Origin: Ditylenchus dipsaci
Lineage: Eukaryota > Nematoda > Chromadorea > Rhabditida > Anguinidae
Reading direction: 5' to 3'
DNA: 64,000 nt
NCBI GenBank assembly: GCA_004194705.1
Contig: SADC01000841.1
Span: 372,001 to 436,000, forward strand
The position numbers and the translations under genes were made by a program. Of this stretch, positions 21,763 through 34,011 are shown in pieces. Below the pieces are notes generated by a model. That model was not told the DNA's origin. It worked only from the letters and a program-made list of their open reading frames with translations, and searched no databases. The stretch's first letter is position 1; the number at the start of each line of letters is the position of its first letter.

Positions 21763-22915
21763 CTGAAAATACAAAAAATGTTGGACAACATAAACCACAG
21801 AAAAAAGTGCAAAACTACAGAATTTTTAAAACAATTATATACCGAAATGTAGCCTATACATTCAGGTACCAGAAAAATCAGACCGATTTTTGTGAAGTCA
21901 GAGTTTTGAAACTAGAGGCTGTTTGAAGCAAACAACTGGCATTTTCCAGAGTGAAAATAGGGGTTTTTGCGTTTTCCATCTAACTTTTGTATAAAACACC
22001 CAAAATTGTATTTTTGTATACTTCCTTGGTACTAAAATGCAGCAAATTTACTCCTCTAGCTCGTCTAAGGTTTACTTCAGCAATTTATTGTCAAAAAAAT
22101 CGGCGCTAATATCAATTAAGTGAAATAAATAGAAGAAAAATTTCGAAAATATTCACGAAAATCTCTTCTATTTTTGATTTTCGTTATGTTTATCGGACAA
22201 GTGATAGCTTATTCGAAAACGCTGAATGTGCTGAGTTTTTAGATGATAAACTTACAACAAGTTGAAAGAAAATCGCAAAGCCAGAAGTGCTGAATAAAAT
22301 ATACTAAAAAACAGCGATTTTTCAAAATTTTGGCTTTGGCGCCAAATTTCGCTAATACACCAAAGTGCAGTTTTTAAGGGGCCGTGCCCAACAACTTTCT
22401 CTTTCGGTAACTCCTCTCAGGACAGATCGACGGTACGGAGATTTGCTTTCGCAAATCTTTCTCCTTACATATGTTATATATCAAACGAGATAATAGACTC
22501 TGGCAGTCATGCTGGTGACTTTGATCACTCGTATTGGCCTTTAAAGGTTGACAAAAGGACAATTTGAAAAAGTACTCTCAAAATAAAATGTGCGCATATC
22601 AACTCCAACCCCCTTCCATGCATCCAGAATCACTTTCGAGTGATTTGTGTCTGAGGTATGTGGGTGTGCGCATCTCAACGCCAAGCCCCAAGCCCCCACG
22701 CAGGGGGCTTGAGAGTTAGAGATGCGCGCACTCACTTACCTCAGACATGGCTCCGAAAAAACTCTTGATCATGAGGTGCATATAGAGTCTCTTTTCCCCA
22801 GCTCCAGTGACCAAACTGAGGTAGAATACCCTGTTGGAAGGGTGGGTATCATAATTTTGGTCATTTTTGACAGAGAATTTTTTTCGGTAAAAGGTGTCTT
22901 CCTAATCCTATAATG
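21763..22915. other. No gene; fragment of a dispersed repeat
   Basis: Mostly AT-rich sequence. About 22560-22830 carries the GTATGTGGGTGTGCGCATCT and CATATAGAGTCTCTTTT repeat family also seen at 2610-2790, 3904-3990 and 8134-8497. No histone tail exon and no other coding exon was found. Confidence 0.5.
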
Positions 22916-23388
22916 GTACTAGTTCGGTTTACACCACACCTCCAATTTTTGTTGGTTTTGAAAACAATTAACGAATAAATGTATTTTATTTATTCACATG
23001 AATACAATTCAACAGTTTGGGACCATAAATAACCATAGATAATAAATAGAACATGACATCATTTCCATTGAACTTTCGACGCCATACAAAATCAGAAACA
23101 TAGCTCCGGAAAACTGATCGATGGGTGCCAAACTCATTCTTGTGCCTTCTCTTGAATTTTGGCCATGTTGATTCGATCGTCTGCGTATGCGCACCAGTCT
23201 CAGGATTGACAAAATTGATCGAAAGAAATGGGTGAACTAGTACCAAAAATCACATTATGTATGAGACAGAATGTTCAGAAAGAAAAGAAAAAAACCGGGA
23301 GCTACTTCAATATACTTTTGGCACGAATTCAAAAAACGTAAAAATTAAAAAACAAAAATTGGAGGTGTGGTGTAAACCGAACTAGTAC
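22916..23388. mobile_element. Merlin-superfamily transposon, internally deleted
   Basis: About 38-bp inverted termini begin GTACTAGTTCGGTTTACACC on the left, mirrored on the right. They are flanked by 9-bp duplications CCTATAATG and CCTATAACG (one mismatch). The element is 473 bp and keeps the C-terminal part of an IS1016/IS1595-type DDE transposase on its minus strand. Merlin elements make 8-9 bp duplications, so termini, duplication and protein agree. Confidence 0.85.
22986..23246 (-). pseudogene. Merlin/IS1016-like transposase C-terminal fragment
   Basis: The minus-strand frame contains FVNPETGAHTQTIESTWPKF, then GTHRSVFRSYVSDFVWRRKF. This is the distal catalytic region of ISXO2/IS1016-type (Merlin) transposases, in which the TGAHTQ.IE..W motif supplies the third acidic residue (Glu). 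It ends at 22986. N-terminal DDE residues are absent because the element is only 473 bp, so this copy cannot encode a full transposase. A complete relative elsewhere in the genome is likely. Confidence 0.82.
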
Positions 23389-23399
23389 CCTATAACGGA

Positions 23400-24156
23400 T
23401 TTTTAAACACGTATCAGTGGTCGAAATGGCGAAAAAACATCATTTTGGACGTTGCTTGGCAAAGCTATTATACTATAGTACGGCCGATTTTTGTAGCTAA
23501 ATAAAGTAGCTAAATAAATATCAAGCATTATTTCGCAGATAAAAGGTTGGAAATAATGGTTTGGGCGTTTTTGAACTAGGTGACGTAGTGCATTATTTGC
23601 CACAAAAATAATTAAACTTGCTACAGAAACAAAAACAAATTAGCTACAAATGAAAATATATTTGCCACAAAATAAGTTAGCCACAGAAAATAACATTAAT
23701 GCCACAAAAAAGTAAATAAGCTGCAGAAAAAATGATTAACCTTTTTTGGCTGCATTTCAGCTAATATAACGTTTGTGGACAAAAGTTCCGAAATTTGACA
23801 AGTTTCAAGTTCAATTACCCATAAATGGGTACTCGACTCGACAAACGCAATTATAATGCTTACATTATTGATCCAAGTACCATTATTCTGCATGAAATTT
23901 ATACTGTAAACTCTTATTTTTATATTTATTTATTGGAAACCAAATAAAACAAAAAGCAGAGTGGTAGATGTGTTTATATAGTAGTAATTGTAATGGTCAT
24001 AGAAAAGTAAAGTCGTTCTCCAACAGGTGATTCATGCAAAATTTACAAAAAGAGAAGCATGGATAACTGGGCAATTATGCTGGATATCATCCATTCAACA
24101 GCAGCAAGCAAAAAGATAAGTCGTGGTGGTCATTCAGGTGGCTGGACGGTGGCTGC
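23400..24156. other. 3' flank of the MARVEL gene, no coding exon seen
   Basis: AT-rich sequence with a reverse-strand AATAAATAAATAT at about 23925-23937 that could end the MARVEL transcript. Between 23590 and 23735 short repeats of GCCACAAAA, GCTACAAA and GCTGCAGAAA occur. Open stretches here are short and unsupported. Confidence 0.45.
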
Positions 24157-26362
24157 TTAGTTGGGGGCCTCACCTTGAAGGATCTTGACATCCCACTACA
24201 AAATAAATAAATTACTCAGTGTTATTATTATATTATTATTTTTCATTGTATCGTTCAATCCATGTTCTGCATTTCGAGAAAAGACGTCGGAATGGAAGTA
24301 ACGAGTGTTGCACCCAGGAGGATGTGTCATTACGGTCAACGAGTATCCTTTATGACCGACCAAATAAAACGATATCGCTTTTATAATATCACTTGTTCTT
24401 TGAATTCTTGTTGACCAACCAAACCAAGGCAACCACACAGTTGTGTAACAAAAGTTGACTGTTTATCGAAGTTTAAATGGATCCGTTTTTTTCTAACTGT
24501 CAAGCGCTTAAAAATTCAAACACATGACCAGTGATGTGCTGCCGAAAATTTTGGCTCCTGCTGTGGCTCTTGGCTCCTGCCTCAAAAATTTTGGCTCTTG
24601 CTCACGCTCTTGGCTGCGGCCCCGAAAACTTTGGCTCCTGCTCTGGCTCTTGGCTAGGAGCAGGAGCGCTCGGAGCCAAGAGCAGAGCTAGTATATAACT
24701 ATAATTTTTAAAAATTTTCAAAACATTTTCATAAGTGTTTAGTATCAAAAATAACACAAAAATTTCACATTGTTTGAAATAACAATGTGGTTTTTATTAA
24801 AGCTGATCATTCTACCTCGATCGGTATTTCAGTATGGTATTCCTCCCCGTATAGGGTCGGTCGGTACGGTATTTGGTACGGTAAAAACTCCACAGTTAGA
24901 AATTCTAGTTATTTTGGCCAACTTTACTTTCGGTCGGTATTTCGGTACGGGATTTTCGCATAAAATCGGTTCGGTCGGTGGGTATTCGGTATACCGTACC
25001 ATAAACACCTCTAGTTTTTATTAGAGAAAAATAAATGAAATTGAACTGAAATTTTAGCTCTTGGCTCGGAATTTTGGCTCCTGCTCCGGCTCTTGGCTCC
25101 TGCCCCGAAATTCTTAGCTCATGCTCTGGCTCTTGGCTCCCACCCCCAAATTTTGGCTCCTGCTCTGGCTCTTGGCTCGGAGCAAGAGCGCTCGGAGCCA
25201 AGAGCGGAGCTGCGCACATCACTCCTTGAAAGGCTTCCCAGCAGGGCTATAGCCAATTTCTTATTTTTTAATGTTCCCTCTTTTATTTATTTCTGCTTCT
25301 AATTACAAAAATATGTACCAACTTTAGTAGGTGCCGCAATATGTTTATTTTGTCGTTTAGCCCAATTTATTATTTGTTATTATTGTCAAAATTGCACTTA
25401 CCAAAAAGAGCAGGAACTCGATGACAATGAACACCTGCAAAAACATACTAGTTTATTTTGTTGAGACCTTTTATTTGCTAAATCTAGCAAAAATATTTTT
25501 GGTGTTTTGGTCAATTGAGTTGCTGCTTCTACTGATGCACCACCTAATGTAGTAGGCTTGTGAAATTATGAAATTTGTGCGCAAAAAATGGAGCTGTCAA
25601 CAACTGCTGCTACTGTTATTGTTTCTTTTGGGAACAATTTACTGTAGTTTCATTTCACAGAGTTATTAAAATTTCATGTTCAACAGCAAAAACAAATCCT
25701 TGAGAATAATTGACCATAAAAATGGCTTTGCTCATGGAGGCTAATTTTCTGGTATAGAGGCATTTCTCCATTTTTAAATTCGCCCTTTTTTTATTCTAGT
25801 GTTTTTTTGGTTTTTATTTACATTTGCGATCTTCTAAACCTAGTTAAGTCGAAGTTATAGGGTAAGTCAGCTCAAAATTCTGCCAAATATTCTAAAAATG
25901 CTGAAATTTGAAAAAAGGTACGAATTCAAAAAAATGAGAAAAACCCAACAAATATTTTTTCAGTATATTTTAATAAAATTTCTTCGCAAAATAATAAGTT
26001 AATAGTGGGAAAGAGCTTACAGCAGTAGCAATAAGAGTGCCTCTGGAGGACTCATACTCCACAATATACCAAATGATGAGCACAGAAGCTACAAGGAATA
26101 GGACTGTAGCAATCACGGAGTACACTCGCTCCAACTTCCACACTGCCAAATTGAGGAAGTTGAGGATGAAGAGCACAATGTTGATGATCACAATCACAAA
26201 GTTGAGGCCTGAACAGTAGCCAAGACGGCCTTCTCCAAAGCAAGACTTGCCTCCATACCAATTGGCACACAACAACGAGCAGACGATGAAACCACAGATT
26301 ATTTGCAGGATCTTGATGATGCCTCGGTTGGTGGACAAGTAGCCGGTGTTGATGTTCGCCAT
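24157..26362 (-). CDS. MARVEL-domain four-helix membrane protein
   Basis: Minus-strand exons 26021-26362, 25402-25434 and 24157-24195 join in phase 0 to give 137 residues. The start MANINTGYLST precedes four hydrophobic segments: IIKILQIICGFIVCSLLC, LNFVIVIINIVLFILNFLNL, YSVIATVLFLVASVLIIWYI, and LIATA from exon 1 continued by VFIVIEFLLFL from the 33-nt second exon. A short tail WDVKILQGEAPN follows. A Cys pair sits in the first loop (KSCFGEGRLGYC). Length and topology fit the MARVEL/CMTM-plasmolipin family, which acts in membrane apposition, vesicle traffic and junctions. Donors (GTAAGC, GTAAGT) and acceptors (TTTTTGCAG, TTTGTAG) are canonical. The third intron-separated piece is supported by phase and by supplying the stop. 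Intron 2 contains an hAT-like element (24529-25222). The exact substrate or partner cannot be inferred. Confidence 0.85.
24529..25222. mobile_element. hAT-like element with GGCTCTTGGCTCCTG repeats
   Basis: The left end CAGTGATGTGCTGCC and right end GCACATCACT are inverted copies of hAT type, but I find no target duplication. Subterminal blocks (about 24540-24690 and 25050-25210) consist of repeated GGCTCCTGCTCTGGCTCTTG in both orientations. The core (about 24810-25015) repeats TCGGTATTTCGGTACGG and may be a further insertion. It lies in intron 2 of the MARVEL gene. Confidence 0.6.
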
Positions 26363-26540
26363 TGTGCTTGCAAGCAGATAATAATGCTAATATAGATTAG
26401 ACAGTAGGTTTGCTAATAATAAAAATATATATCAGTTATAAGAATTTAGGCGATGTTCGCGACAAAAATGCACGAAAGAGACCAAATTTGGACAAATGAA
26501 TGACATAGCTGAATGGGTCGAGCAATCACACTTTTATTGA

Positions 26541-26615
26541 GACATGGCCTAGTGGATAAGCGTCAGTGGTTGCTGTCCTGGAGTAACTCACAGGTTCGAT
26601 CCCACTTAGAAACGC
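26541..26615 (+). repeat. tRNA-like sequence, probable SINE head or tRNA pseudogene
   Basis: TGGCCTAGTGGATAAG resembles a pol III A box and GGTTCGATCCC is a perfect B box/T-arm, about 50 nt apart. The 3' part lacks a complement to the 5' GACATGG, so no acceptor stem forms. It is therefore not a functional tRNA gene as written. A downstream A-rich tract (about 26690) is compatible with a SINE. Confidence 0.6.
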
Positions 26616-28905
26616 TATAGTTATTTGGGTTTGTTTGACCAGTTTCAGGGGCAATTTGACTTTTTGGCGGCACAGCTGCTCAGCAAAAAAGGTTAAAAAA
26701 ATTTGACTTATGCAAATTTTCAAGTATACAGCACTTGCAACAACGAAAATAAGGTAGAGCTCAATTTTGATATAGTGTAGTCTTTGAAAATTGCGAGAGA
26801 AAAAAACTCATTTTATCGGGGGTCATCGCATCAGCATATCTTAAGCCCAAGCAAATCAGAAAAAAAATACAAGGGATTAAACTATATTGAGGGTTGTATA
26901 CAAAAGTTCGAAAATTTGAAATCCGTCCAACTGCCTCAATACGTTTTTTGGTGCCTACCCTTTGGACTCGGTTTAGATTCCGTCTACGTTTAAAAATCTA
27001 AACAAAGTTAAAAAACAGCAGTAGAGGACAAGTAAAAAAACTCTTTAGTAATTAAATAGGGAATAAAATAGGTGTTGAGAAACAGCATTTTAGATTCAAA
27101 TAAGTTTTTTAATTTAAAAAATAATAATCAACAAATTCATGCCTGAAACACAGATCTGCTCTCTTTTAAAAACTACTGCAAAATAAAAGGTATATACACT
27201 AGAACGCAACAAAAACAATAACAAATTTTTGTTCAGTCAAAAAAGCGGATTGTGTCAACAACTCTTAATCTTTTTATTTTCCCTTTCGATTCAATATAAA
27301 TAATAGCAACAAGAAAATCAATGCCAGCCAGCATTAGATGCTGGCTGGCAAAATAAACCAAAACTAAAGGTATTTGGCCCCTAGATAATGGAGTTGTTGT
27401 TGATTTGCTGCTGACTCAACTTATCATTTGACTGGCTGATATCATGTTACACTGGAGGAGAAGTCAGCCTAACTAACTTCCTAATGATAACGTTTAAAAT
27501 CTCTTTGATGATTGATCAGGCACACAGCCTGCCAGATAAATGATTTTATAGAAGCAGCAGCCAGAAGAATTTCACTGCTCCAACATTTGCTTTTCTTTTT
27601 TTATAAAGTCATGTAGTTTCGAGGTGGAGAAGGAGCCATTTTCTTTTAGGGTTTTGGCTGTAACAGATGCTGCTTCTCCCCCCCCTCCCCTTTTTCCAGT
27701 AAACAACAACAGTAGCAGCGTGAAAACAAGTATTGTGCAATAAGGTTTGTTATTCCTTCTGAGCTTTGGCTTTTAACATTGCTCCGAACACACATTACTA
27801 TCTGCTTGGCAACCACACAAAAACAATCCGAAAAATAAAAGTAGGAACCAACATACAAATTATTGATGAAACAGCAACACAAAATGTGATTTTAGCTTTT
27901 TTATTTTAAATGTGTTTTTATGCACTCGAACAAAGAAAAAATCTTCGGTTTGTCTTATTTGACTTGTCTTATTGGAAAAGTAGGAGTCATTTTCAAAACT
28001 AAGCATTTAATTTATTGGAACTAGATTGACTGATTGATTTTGGCAAATTATTACAAAAATAAAGGCAAAAATTATGGGTCCAGTTGTAGGCTGAACTTGA
28101 GGTGGTACTTTTACATCAAGAGCCGACTGTAGTACAAGTTACAATAATGCCCAATGGTTGGAGACAAAGTACGACAAATGTTTTTGAATTTATTTTAAAA
28201 TAAATACAATTTTCTATAGCAGTTACTATGATCTCAGTAAATTATGCAAACAAAACACCCTTAAAGTTGTTACTAAACAAGCAATTTACCAAAAAAAGTT
28301 TAGGCCCACTTTAACAAGTAGTCCCACTTTTTTCTTCACCACTACTACCAATAATTCACAGTTAATTTGTCTTCAATTGGGGCCTTTCAAGGAGGGCTAA
28401 GGTGGATTGGATGATGGTTTCTTGAGTAGGAGGAGTTGTTGTTGTTGTGTAAACACTACTTGGCGCATCACAGTCATGAATCAATTGCTACCAACAACCC
28501 ATCCCCCTCACCCCTAGTTTGGGCCTAAACAAATGACGCCCTTTTACCCAATTGCCACCCTTTGGAGAGTGGTTATTGTGGTGGTGGTGGTTGTCAAGGT
28601 GTTGGTTGTATTCCTACATGTCTTGCTTTAAAAACAGGTTTTGCACATCATAGCCTTACCTACTACAATTATTTGGGTGGTAGTGGTTGGTGTTTTCTTA
28701 AGCAGAAGAAAAAAAAGGAATACTATTCCAAGAAAAAAGAAACAACATTCCTTTATAGGCAACCCGAAAATAGTGGCTAAATAAAATATATAAGTGGCTA
28801 AGTTTTAGTGACTCACTGACGGCAATCCTTGCCGGACCCTTTGATTAAGGTGCTTAGACAGTCAAAACTAACATTATTTTAAAATCTCGGTGATTTCCAT
28901 CTGGC
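26616..28905. other. Gene-free AT-rich stretch with one strong hairpin
   Basis: I find no spliced coding signal. At 27322-27350 a 13-bp perfect stem TGCCAGCCAGCAT closes a 3-nt loop (TAG). Pyrimidine and G/T-rich patches occur at 27670-27690 and 28560-28610. The open frame at 28562-28780 (Gly/Cys-rich, then Lys-rich) has no family resemblance and looks like low-complexity chance. Confidence 0.5.
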
Positions 28906-29368
28906 TTAAAAGAGACTCGAAGATGTAAAGGAGTTATTTTCGACGCAAAAGGGTTACACCAAGTTTTTGTATTTTAAATGTGGTTTTAGAGCCATATTTT
29001 GTCCACAAATTGGTGTTGTGGTGTCAGACTAACTATACAAAATAAAAAGTTGCATTAGCATCATCAATACCATATTTTATAAATTCTTTCGCAAAATTCC
29101 CTTAAAATAGAAATCTAATAGAAGGTATACGAACCCTTTTTAATGTTTTTTTCCATTTTCATTTCAATTCTAAGGGAATTTTGCGAAATAATTTAGAAAT
29201 TCTGATATTGATGATGCTAATGCAACCTTTATTTTGCACAAGTTAGTATGACACCACAACACCTAGTTGTGGACAAAATATGGCTCTAAAACCACATTTA
29301 AAAACAAAAAACTTGGTTTAATTCCTTCGTGTCGAGACTATTTTCTCAACAGCTTTCAATCCTCTTAA
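28906..29368. mobile_element. Palindromic MITE, family D copy 1
   Basis: The halves are inverted copies. TAGAGCCATATTTTGTCCAC is mirrored by GTGGACAAAATATGGCTCTA, and GCATTAGCATCATCAATA by TATTGATGATGCTAATGC. The second copy is at 45740-46195, inside an intron of the sugar-transporter gene. Confidence 0.82.
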
Positions 29369-32300
29369 ATTATTAATGTAAGCTGGTTTTCGGATCCATA
29401 GCAGGCTGTATCAAAAAGTAAAGGATTTTAAAATGGCCGTATCTTTTTTATACAGAAATTTTCAAAAAAAAAATTCCCAGTTTTTTAATGTATAATGTCA
29501 AAAATATGATTTTTGCTTGCCTCCCCCTGTGGTTTGGGTTCTGGTCTGGGGATGCCTTCTGGATGGGCCAGGCCTAAACCACAGGGCAAACCAATCAAAA
29601 ATCGTGTTTTCAACATTATAAACTTAAAAATATGTCGATTGGCGAAAAAATCGATTGGCGAAAACAAAATTTCGGAAATCGCTCTATAAAAAAAGTCATG
29701 GCTAATTTAAAAGCAGCGAATTTCTTGATACAGCCGGTAGAGTGAATTTTCAGTTGACTATAAATAAAACAAATACAAATCTGTATGACAGATTTTTGTT
29801 AAACTTTTTTTAAAATAGACACAATATTTATCTGCAACAAAAAAAACCCCATTGGTTGTATAGCAAAATAGAAACTTAGTTTAATGACCACCACTACTTT
29901 CGGTGGCCTTTACTCCGAGCTATTACTGCCAAAACATTAAACTTAAACTAGGTTGCTTGGGCAGAGGGGGCAGGCTTGTTTACTACCATTCCACAATAAT
30001 AACAGCTCTGTGTTCTATCCTTGTCCCCTGCTCCCTCCACTGCCCCATTACATTCTTCTGCTATGTGGATAATGTTGGTGTTTGAGACTTTAGCAAAGGG
30101 AGGGAAACAAACAACAACAGCCCCCACCAAATGAAAAACAGAAAGGGATCTACTACTACTGCTACAGGGGCAGCACTGACAAAAAAAACCTTGTGGATTA
30201 TACGCACACACACTTGTTTACTATATATAAATACATACATGTTGCTGCCGCTGCAACCACATCCACACGTGATGATGTGAAAGGATGAGCCGGAGGGAAA
30301 GAAGTATTTTTCACACATTGCATGATGTGGAACATAGGTGGTTCTGTGTCTGTCCACAAATAAATAGTTGAACGTAAGTAAGTATCAAAAAGACGAATGA
30401 ACTTATAAGGTGTCAATAAGAAAGGTTGACACAAAAAAGCTCAAGTTCTTGCAGTAGTTCACTCCTAATAGTCGGTCACTCTTCCCGAAATCTTGCAATT
30501 CTGGCACTAATGGCGTCAGTATAATCGAGCTAATGTCTGGTATTGAAGTAAAACATGTCTGACTTTAATTTTTCGCAGATCTATGACACCTCAAACACAT
30601 CCGATTTCCGGTCTTGATTGAAGCCGCATTATGAAAGCCGCAATTCGCAATAATGCTAAAACTTTTTGTAAAAATAGAGGCACACATTTTTATGGCAAAA
30701 TGTTGCCCTTGGAATAAAACCGAACTTCTTGCAATATTTAGGATATACTGAAGGATCAGGTGAGGCAAAAGATAATGAACATCAAGGCAAAAAATGTTGG
30801 GCGCAACAGGGGAACGAACTTACGGGCATAGTTTCTTTGTCGCCGGCGCCATTTTTTGTTTTTCCATAAAAATACAGTGAGCCTGTGCAAGGCTAGTAAG
30901 TATGACCAATAAGTCAATCTAGAAGTAAGTTATTGGTAATCTCGAAAAAAGTGATCAGCAACATTGGCCCCCAAAATTAGTAAAATTGTCGGGTCGGCGC
31001 CCGTTTTATTAGCGTCGCCGGCGCCTGTGCAAATATGCTGAGTGAGTTTGTCAAACATTTTTTTGTTCGACAAGTTTTCCTCGTAGATGAAATTTTTTGC
31101 TCATTTGCTACAGCCAGTCACTAGAAAAACCTTTTACGTCTAATTTTTTAAGACCCTAGCAATGACAAATACTGAGCAGTAAGCAACTGATGTTGGAGCC
31201 CGCAATAAGTCAAGGGATATATCTTCCCTCACAAAAGCTGTGGGCATATGGTGTGTCAATGGCCAGATTGTCCCTGATAACATTAAATATAACTACCATC
31301 CCCACCCCTCATCCAAGCTGACCAACAAAGACGATATTTTGGCGGCAATACATCAAAGTAGCGATGGAGAGCCAGTGTCTTAATTATCCATCTAAAAGCA
31401 AGGATAGACACTCCCAAACAGCCAAGGCTATTTCGCAACTTGAATTAGAGTGTAGTATCCACCATAAATAGACTAGGCCATCATAAAACAAATGGCGCCT
31501 CACCCTACAGGCTATTTTTGCCTTTTTACTATGGCCACTTCAATGGATTAGCCAGAGGGACTAAGGACGTGACTTTGCACTTAGAATATTATTAAAACTA
31601 GAGTCCAGCCATTTTTGCAGGAGGATTAGGTTGGTAGTGGCCTTGGCCTCGAAATTAATTAGCAACAGCGGCATAGGGCGCATCCACTTGGAGACAAGCA
31701 ACTGGTTAAGGGGTGTAGGAGAGGCATCTGTTTTATGGGTCTGTTTGAGCTGGTTAAGTATAGAGGAGGAGGAGAGGTTGTTTGTGTTGTTATTAACGGA
31801 TTGTGTGAGCAGTAAACATGATCACCTAAACAGCAGCAAAAAGTAGCAACAGATGACTCATACATTCAGCCAAATACTTATTCAAATAGTAGGGCATTTG
31901 GAAATAAGAATATGGGTTCATTGGATCTATATGAGTTCATGCCGACGCCGAAAAAAATATGAATTGATTCCCCCTGTTGTGTTTTTTTGCAAAAAATTCA
32001 ATTTTGGCCTTGGTCCCCCAAGCTGATTTTTTACCAAAATTTTTTGTTGATAAATTGTCTCGAAAATCATTCAAATACACTATTTGTGTCTAAAATACAC
32101 ATTTACGAGACCATCTTAAGATTGTGTAGATCATTATGTCGGCCATGGGTTGGCCGCTGCAGGACCAAGATTAGCAAATTTTTTTATCGTAAAAAATTGA
32201 TGCAGTTGTAGGTTAATATAAAAAATTATAAAATTTGAGCAGGCGGACTTCAAATTCTGCAAATTTTTTTTTTTTGAGGCAATCAGAAGAAAAAAAATTG

Positions 32301-32373
32301 CGCAAAAAATCAACAGGGGGGACCAAATTTTTTTGCAACATGAACGAAAAGGTTTCAACTTTATTTTATCCAC
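29369..32373. other. No gene recognised
   Basis: Mixed AT-rich sequence. About 29440-29690 shares CTGGATGGG and AAACCACAGGG with about 55470-55700, a dispersed repeat. Small open frames on both strands (29903-30434, 31631-31865) lack splice context or family resemblance. GCCGGCGCC patches occur at about 30840-30850 and 31010-31025. Confidence 0.45.
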
Positions 32374-33216
32374 TACAGGGCGGCCCAAAAAACCTGAAAA
32401 AATCTGAAAATTTTTGTCAAGGGCTTCCGCGCACCGTCTGAAATAAATATTTTTTGGTGCAAGCAAGGATGTTAAATAACGGTTGTGAGGCCGGTACCGA
32501 GTCCTCTCATTCTGCCGTAGTCTTAGGTCTAGCTTTCGTAGCATGAGATTAAGGCGGCTCACTCCACAGGGCTAACTCACTAAGTGGTTGCTTCCCATAT
32601 GTTGCTTGCCTTGAAGCTGACCTTATGACCTAAGACTGCAACCGTCCATCCTTGTTACACCAAATTCAATATAAAAAATAGAGACACGATGAAAAAAACA
32701 ATAAATAAATGCGACACACAAAATTTTGATGGCTGTAACTGTCTCAATTAAGATGCTTTAAATGTCTAAATTCGAACAACAAATTCTGATACAGTTATTC
32801 AAATTTTTGTTTAATTTTCGAAATGTTTTTTACTAGCACGTAGCGCTTGATCTTGGCGTTCAAACAAGCAATCAAACACTGCTACATGATGTTAGAAATG
32901 AAAAAATTCGGCGCTACTATAGAATACCCCCCCCCCAAAATCCGACCTTATAAAATCGCTGTAACTACCCTTGCAAACAACAAGTTTAGGCTTAGCCCTT
33001 AGGCTTGGGGGTAGGCCAGCGTACGGAAGTTGTGACTAATGAAGAGTTTGCGCACATTTTCCGGGGTCGGGGACATAAATTTGGGTACTTTTTACTTAAG
33101 TTTTAAAAGGTCGGATTTTTTTGGGGGGTATTCTATAGTAGGGTCAAAAATTCAAAAGCTTTATATAAAACAGTGTTAATTTTGAAAAATTTCAGGTTTT
33201 TTTGGGCCACCCCGTA
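32374..33216. mobile_element. mariner-like non-autonomous element
   Basis: The left end TACAGGGCGGCCCAAAAAAC and right end TTTTTTTGGGCCACCCCGTA are inverted and bordered by TA, as in mariner relatives. The interior is disrupted by the family F element at 32910-33145. No transposase coding is seen. Confidence 0.6.
32910..33145. mobile_element. MITE with GGCGCTACTATAGAATACCC ends, family F copy 1
   Basis: It starts GGCGCTACTATAGAATACCC and ends TATTCTATAGTAGGGTC, imperfect inverted ends with C and G homopolymers. It is nearly identical over its whole length to 59016-59250, including GCTTAGCCCTTAGGCTTGGG. Degenerate ends occur at about 9190 and 9600, and about 37745. Confidence 0.8.
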
Positions 33217-34011
33217 CTCTGCAATGTTTGTTAACGAAAATAATATTCCTAGTGTTTTTGCAAAAAGAGCCTCTATATGCATATTATGATTAATTATGAT
33301 TATTTACCCTGTTAAATCTTTCAAATTTATTGTTTTTTTTTGTGTAGCAATCGAAATTATTTGAAAAACTTGCTTTATACAAAGAACTTTTTCTGCAACT
33401 TTTTAAAATCTGATCTGTCAGTTAATAGCTTGCTAGAAAACTAAGATCCAGGGCTATATTTTAGTAAAAAATAAATAAATAAAAATCTTAGAAAATATCT
33501 GAAAGACATTTTTCACGATTTTACAGGGTAAATTAGGGACTGAATCTGCACTACAGTAAACTGTTTTTAATTGTGGAAATTGTTTTTGGCCATATTAAAT
33601 CTTAGGAAATAAATAAGAAAATAGGCATGTAAGCGACATCCGCTTGGATGCATTTGTTTGTTTTTGTTGCTCTTATTCGCTTTAGGGCGTAGGCATTAAA
33701 TTAGGCCAGATTGGTATGCCATTGAGAGCTTATGGAACACGAACACTTTCGTGTGCCTAACTCGTAGCGGCAAAAAATGAGAGCGTCTTAATTTACAATA
33801 CAGTGAACGCTCCGTAACACGTATTTTCTCTTTTAGAAGCCCAGCGGCTTATATATTTAGGTGCCCTATAAATCTTAACATTGTCGATCGAAAATGGCCT
33901 TGACTCTGAAATCTTACAAGGGAAGTACTCAAACTGATAATTTGGCCATATCATATATTGGGAACTGTTTTTCGAATTTGGTCCCCTGTGTTGTTTTTTC
34001 GAAGTTTCGAG
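33217..34011. other. No gene recognised
   Basis: AT-rich sequence between two elements. No splice-supported coding. The minus-strand frame 33793-34032 has no recognisable family. Confidence 0.45.

Noticed and set aside
26541..26615. Functional tRNA gene
   Set aside because: A and B boxes are present but the 3' half cannot pair with the 5' GACATGG acceptor strand.
29903..30434. Cluster of short open frames
   Set aside because: Low-complexity CAACAA/GTTGTT sequence with no consistent strand or domain.
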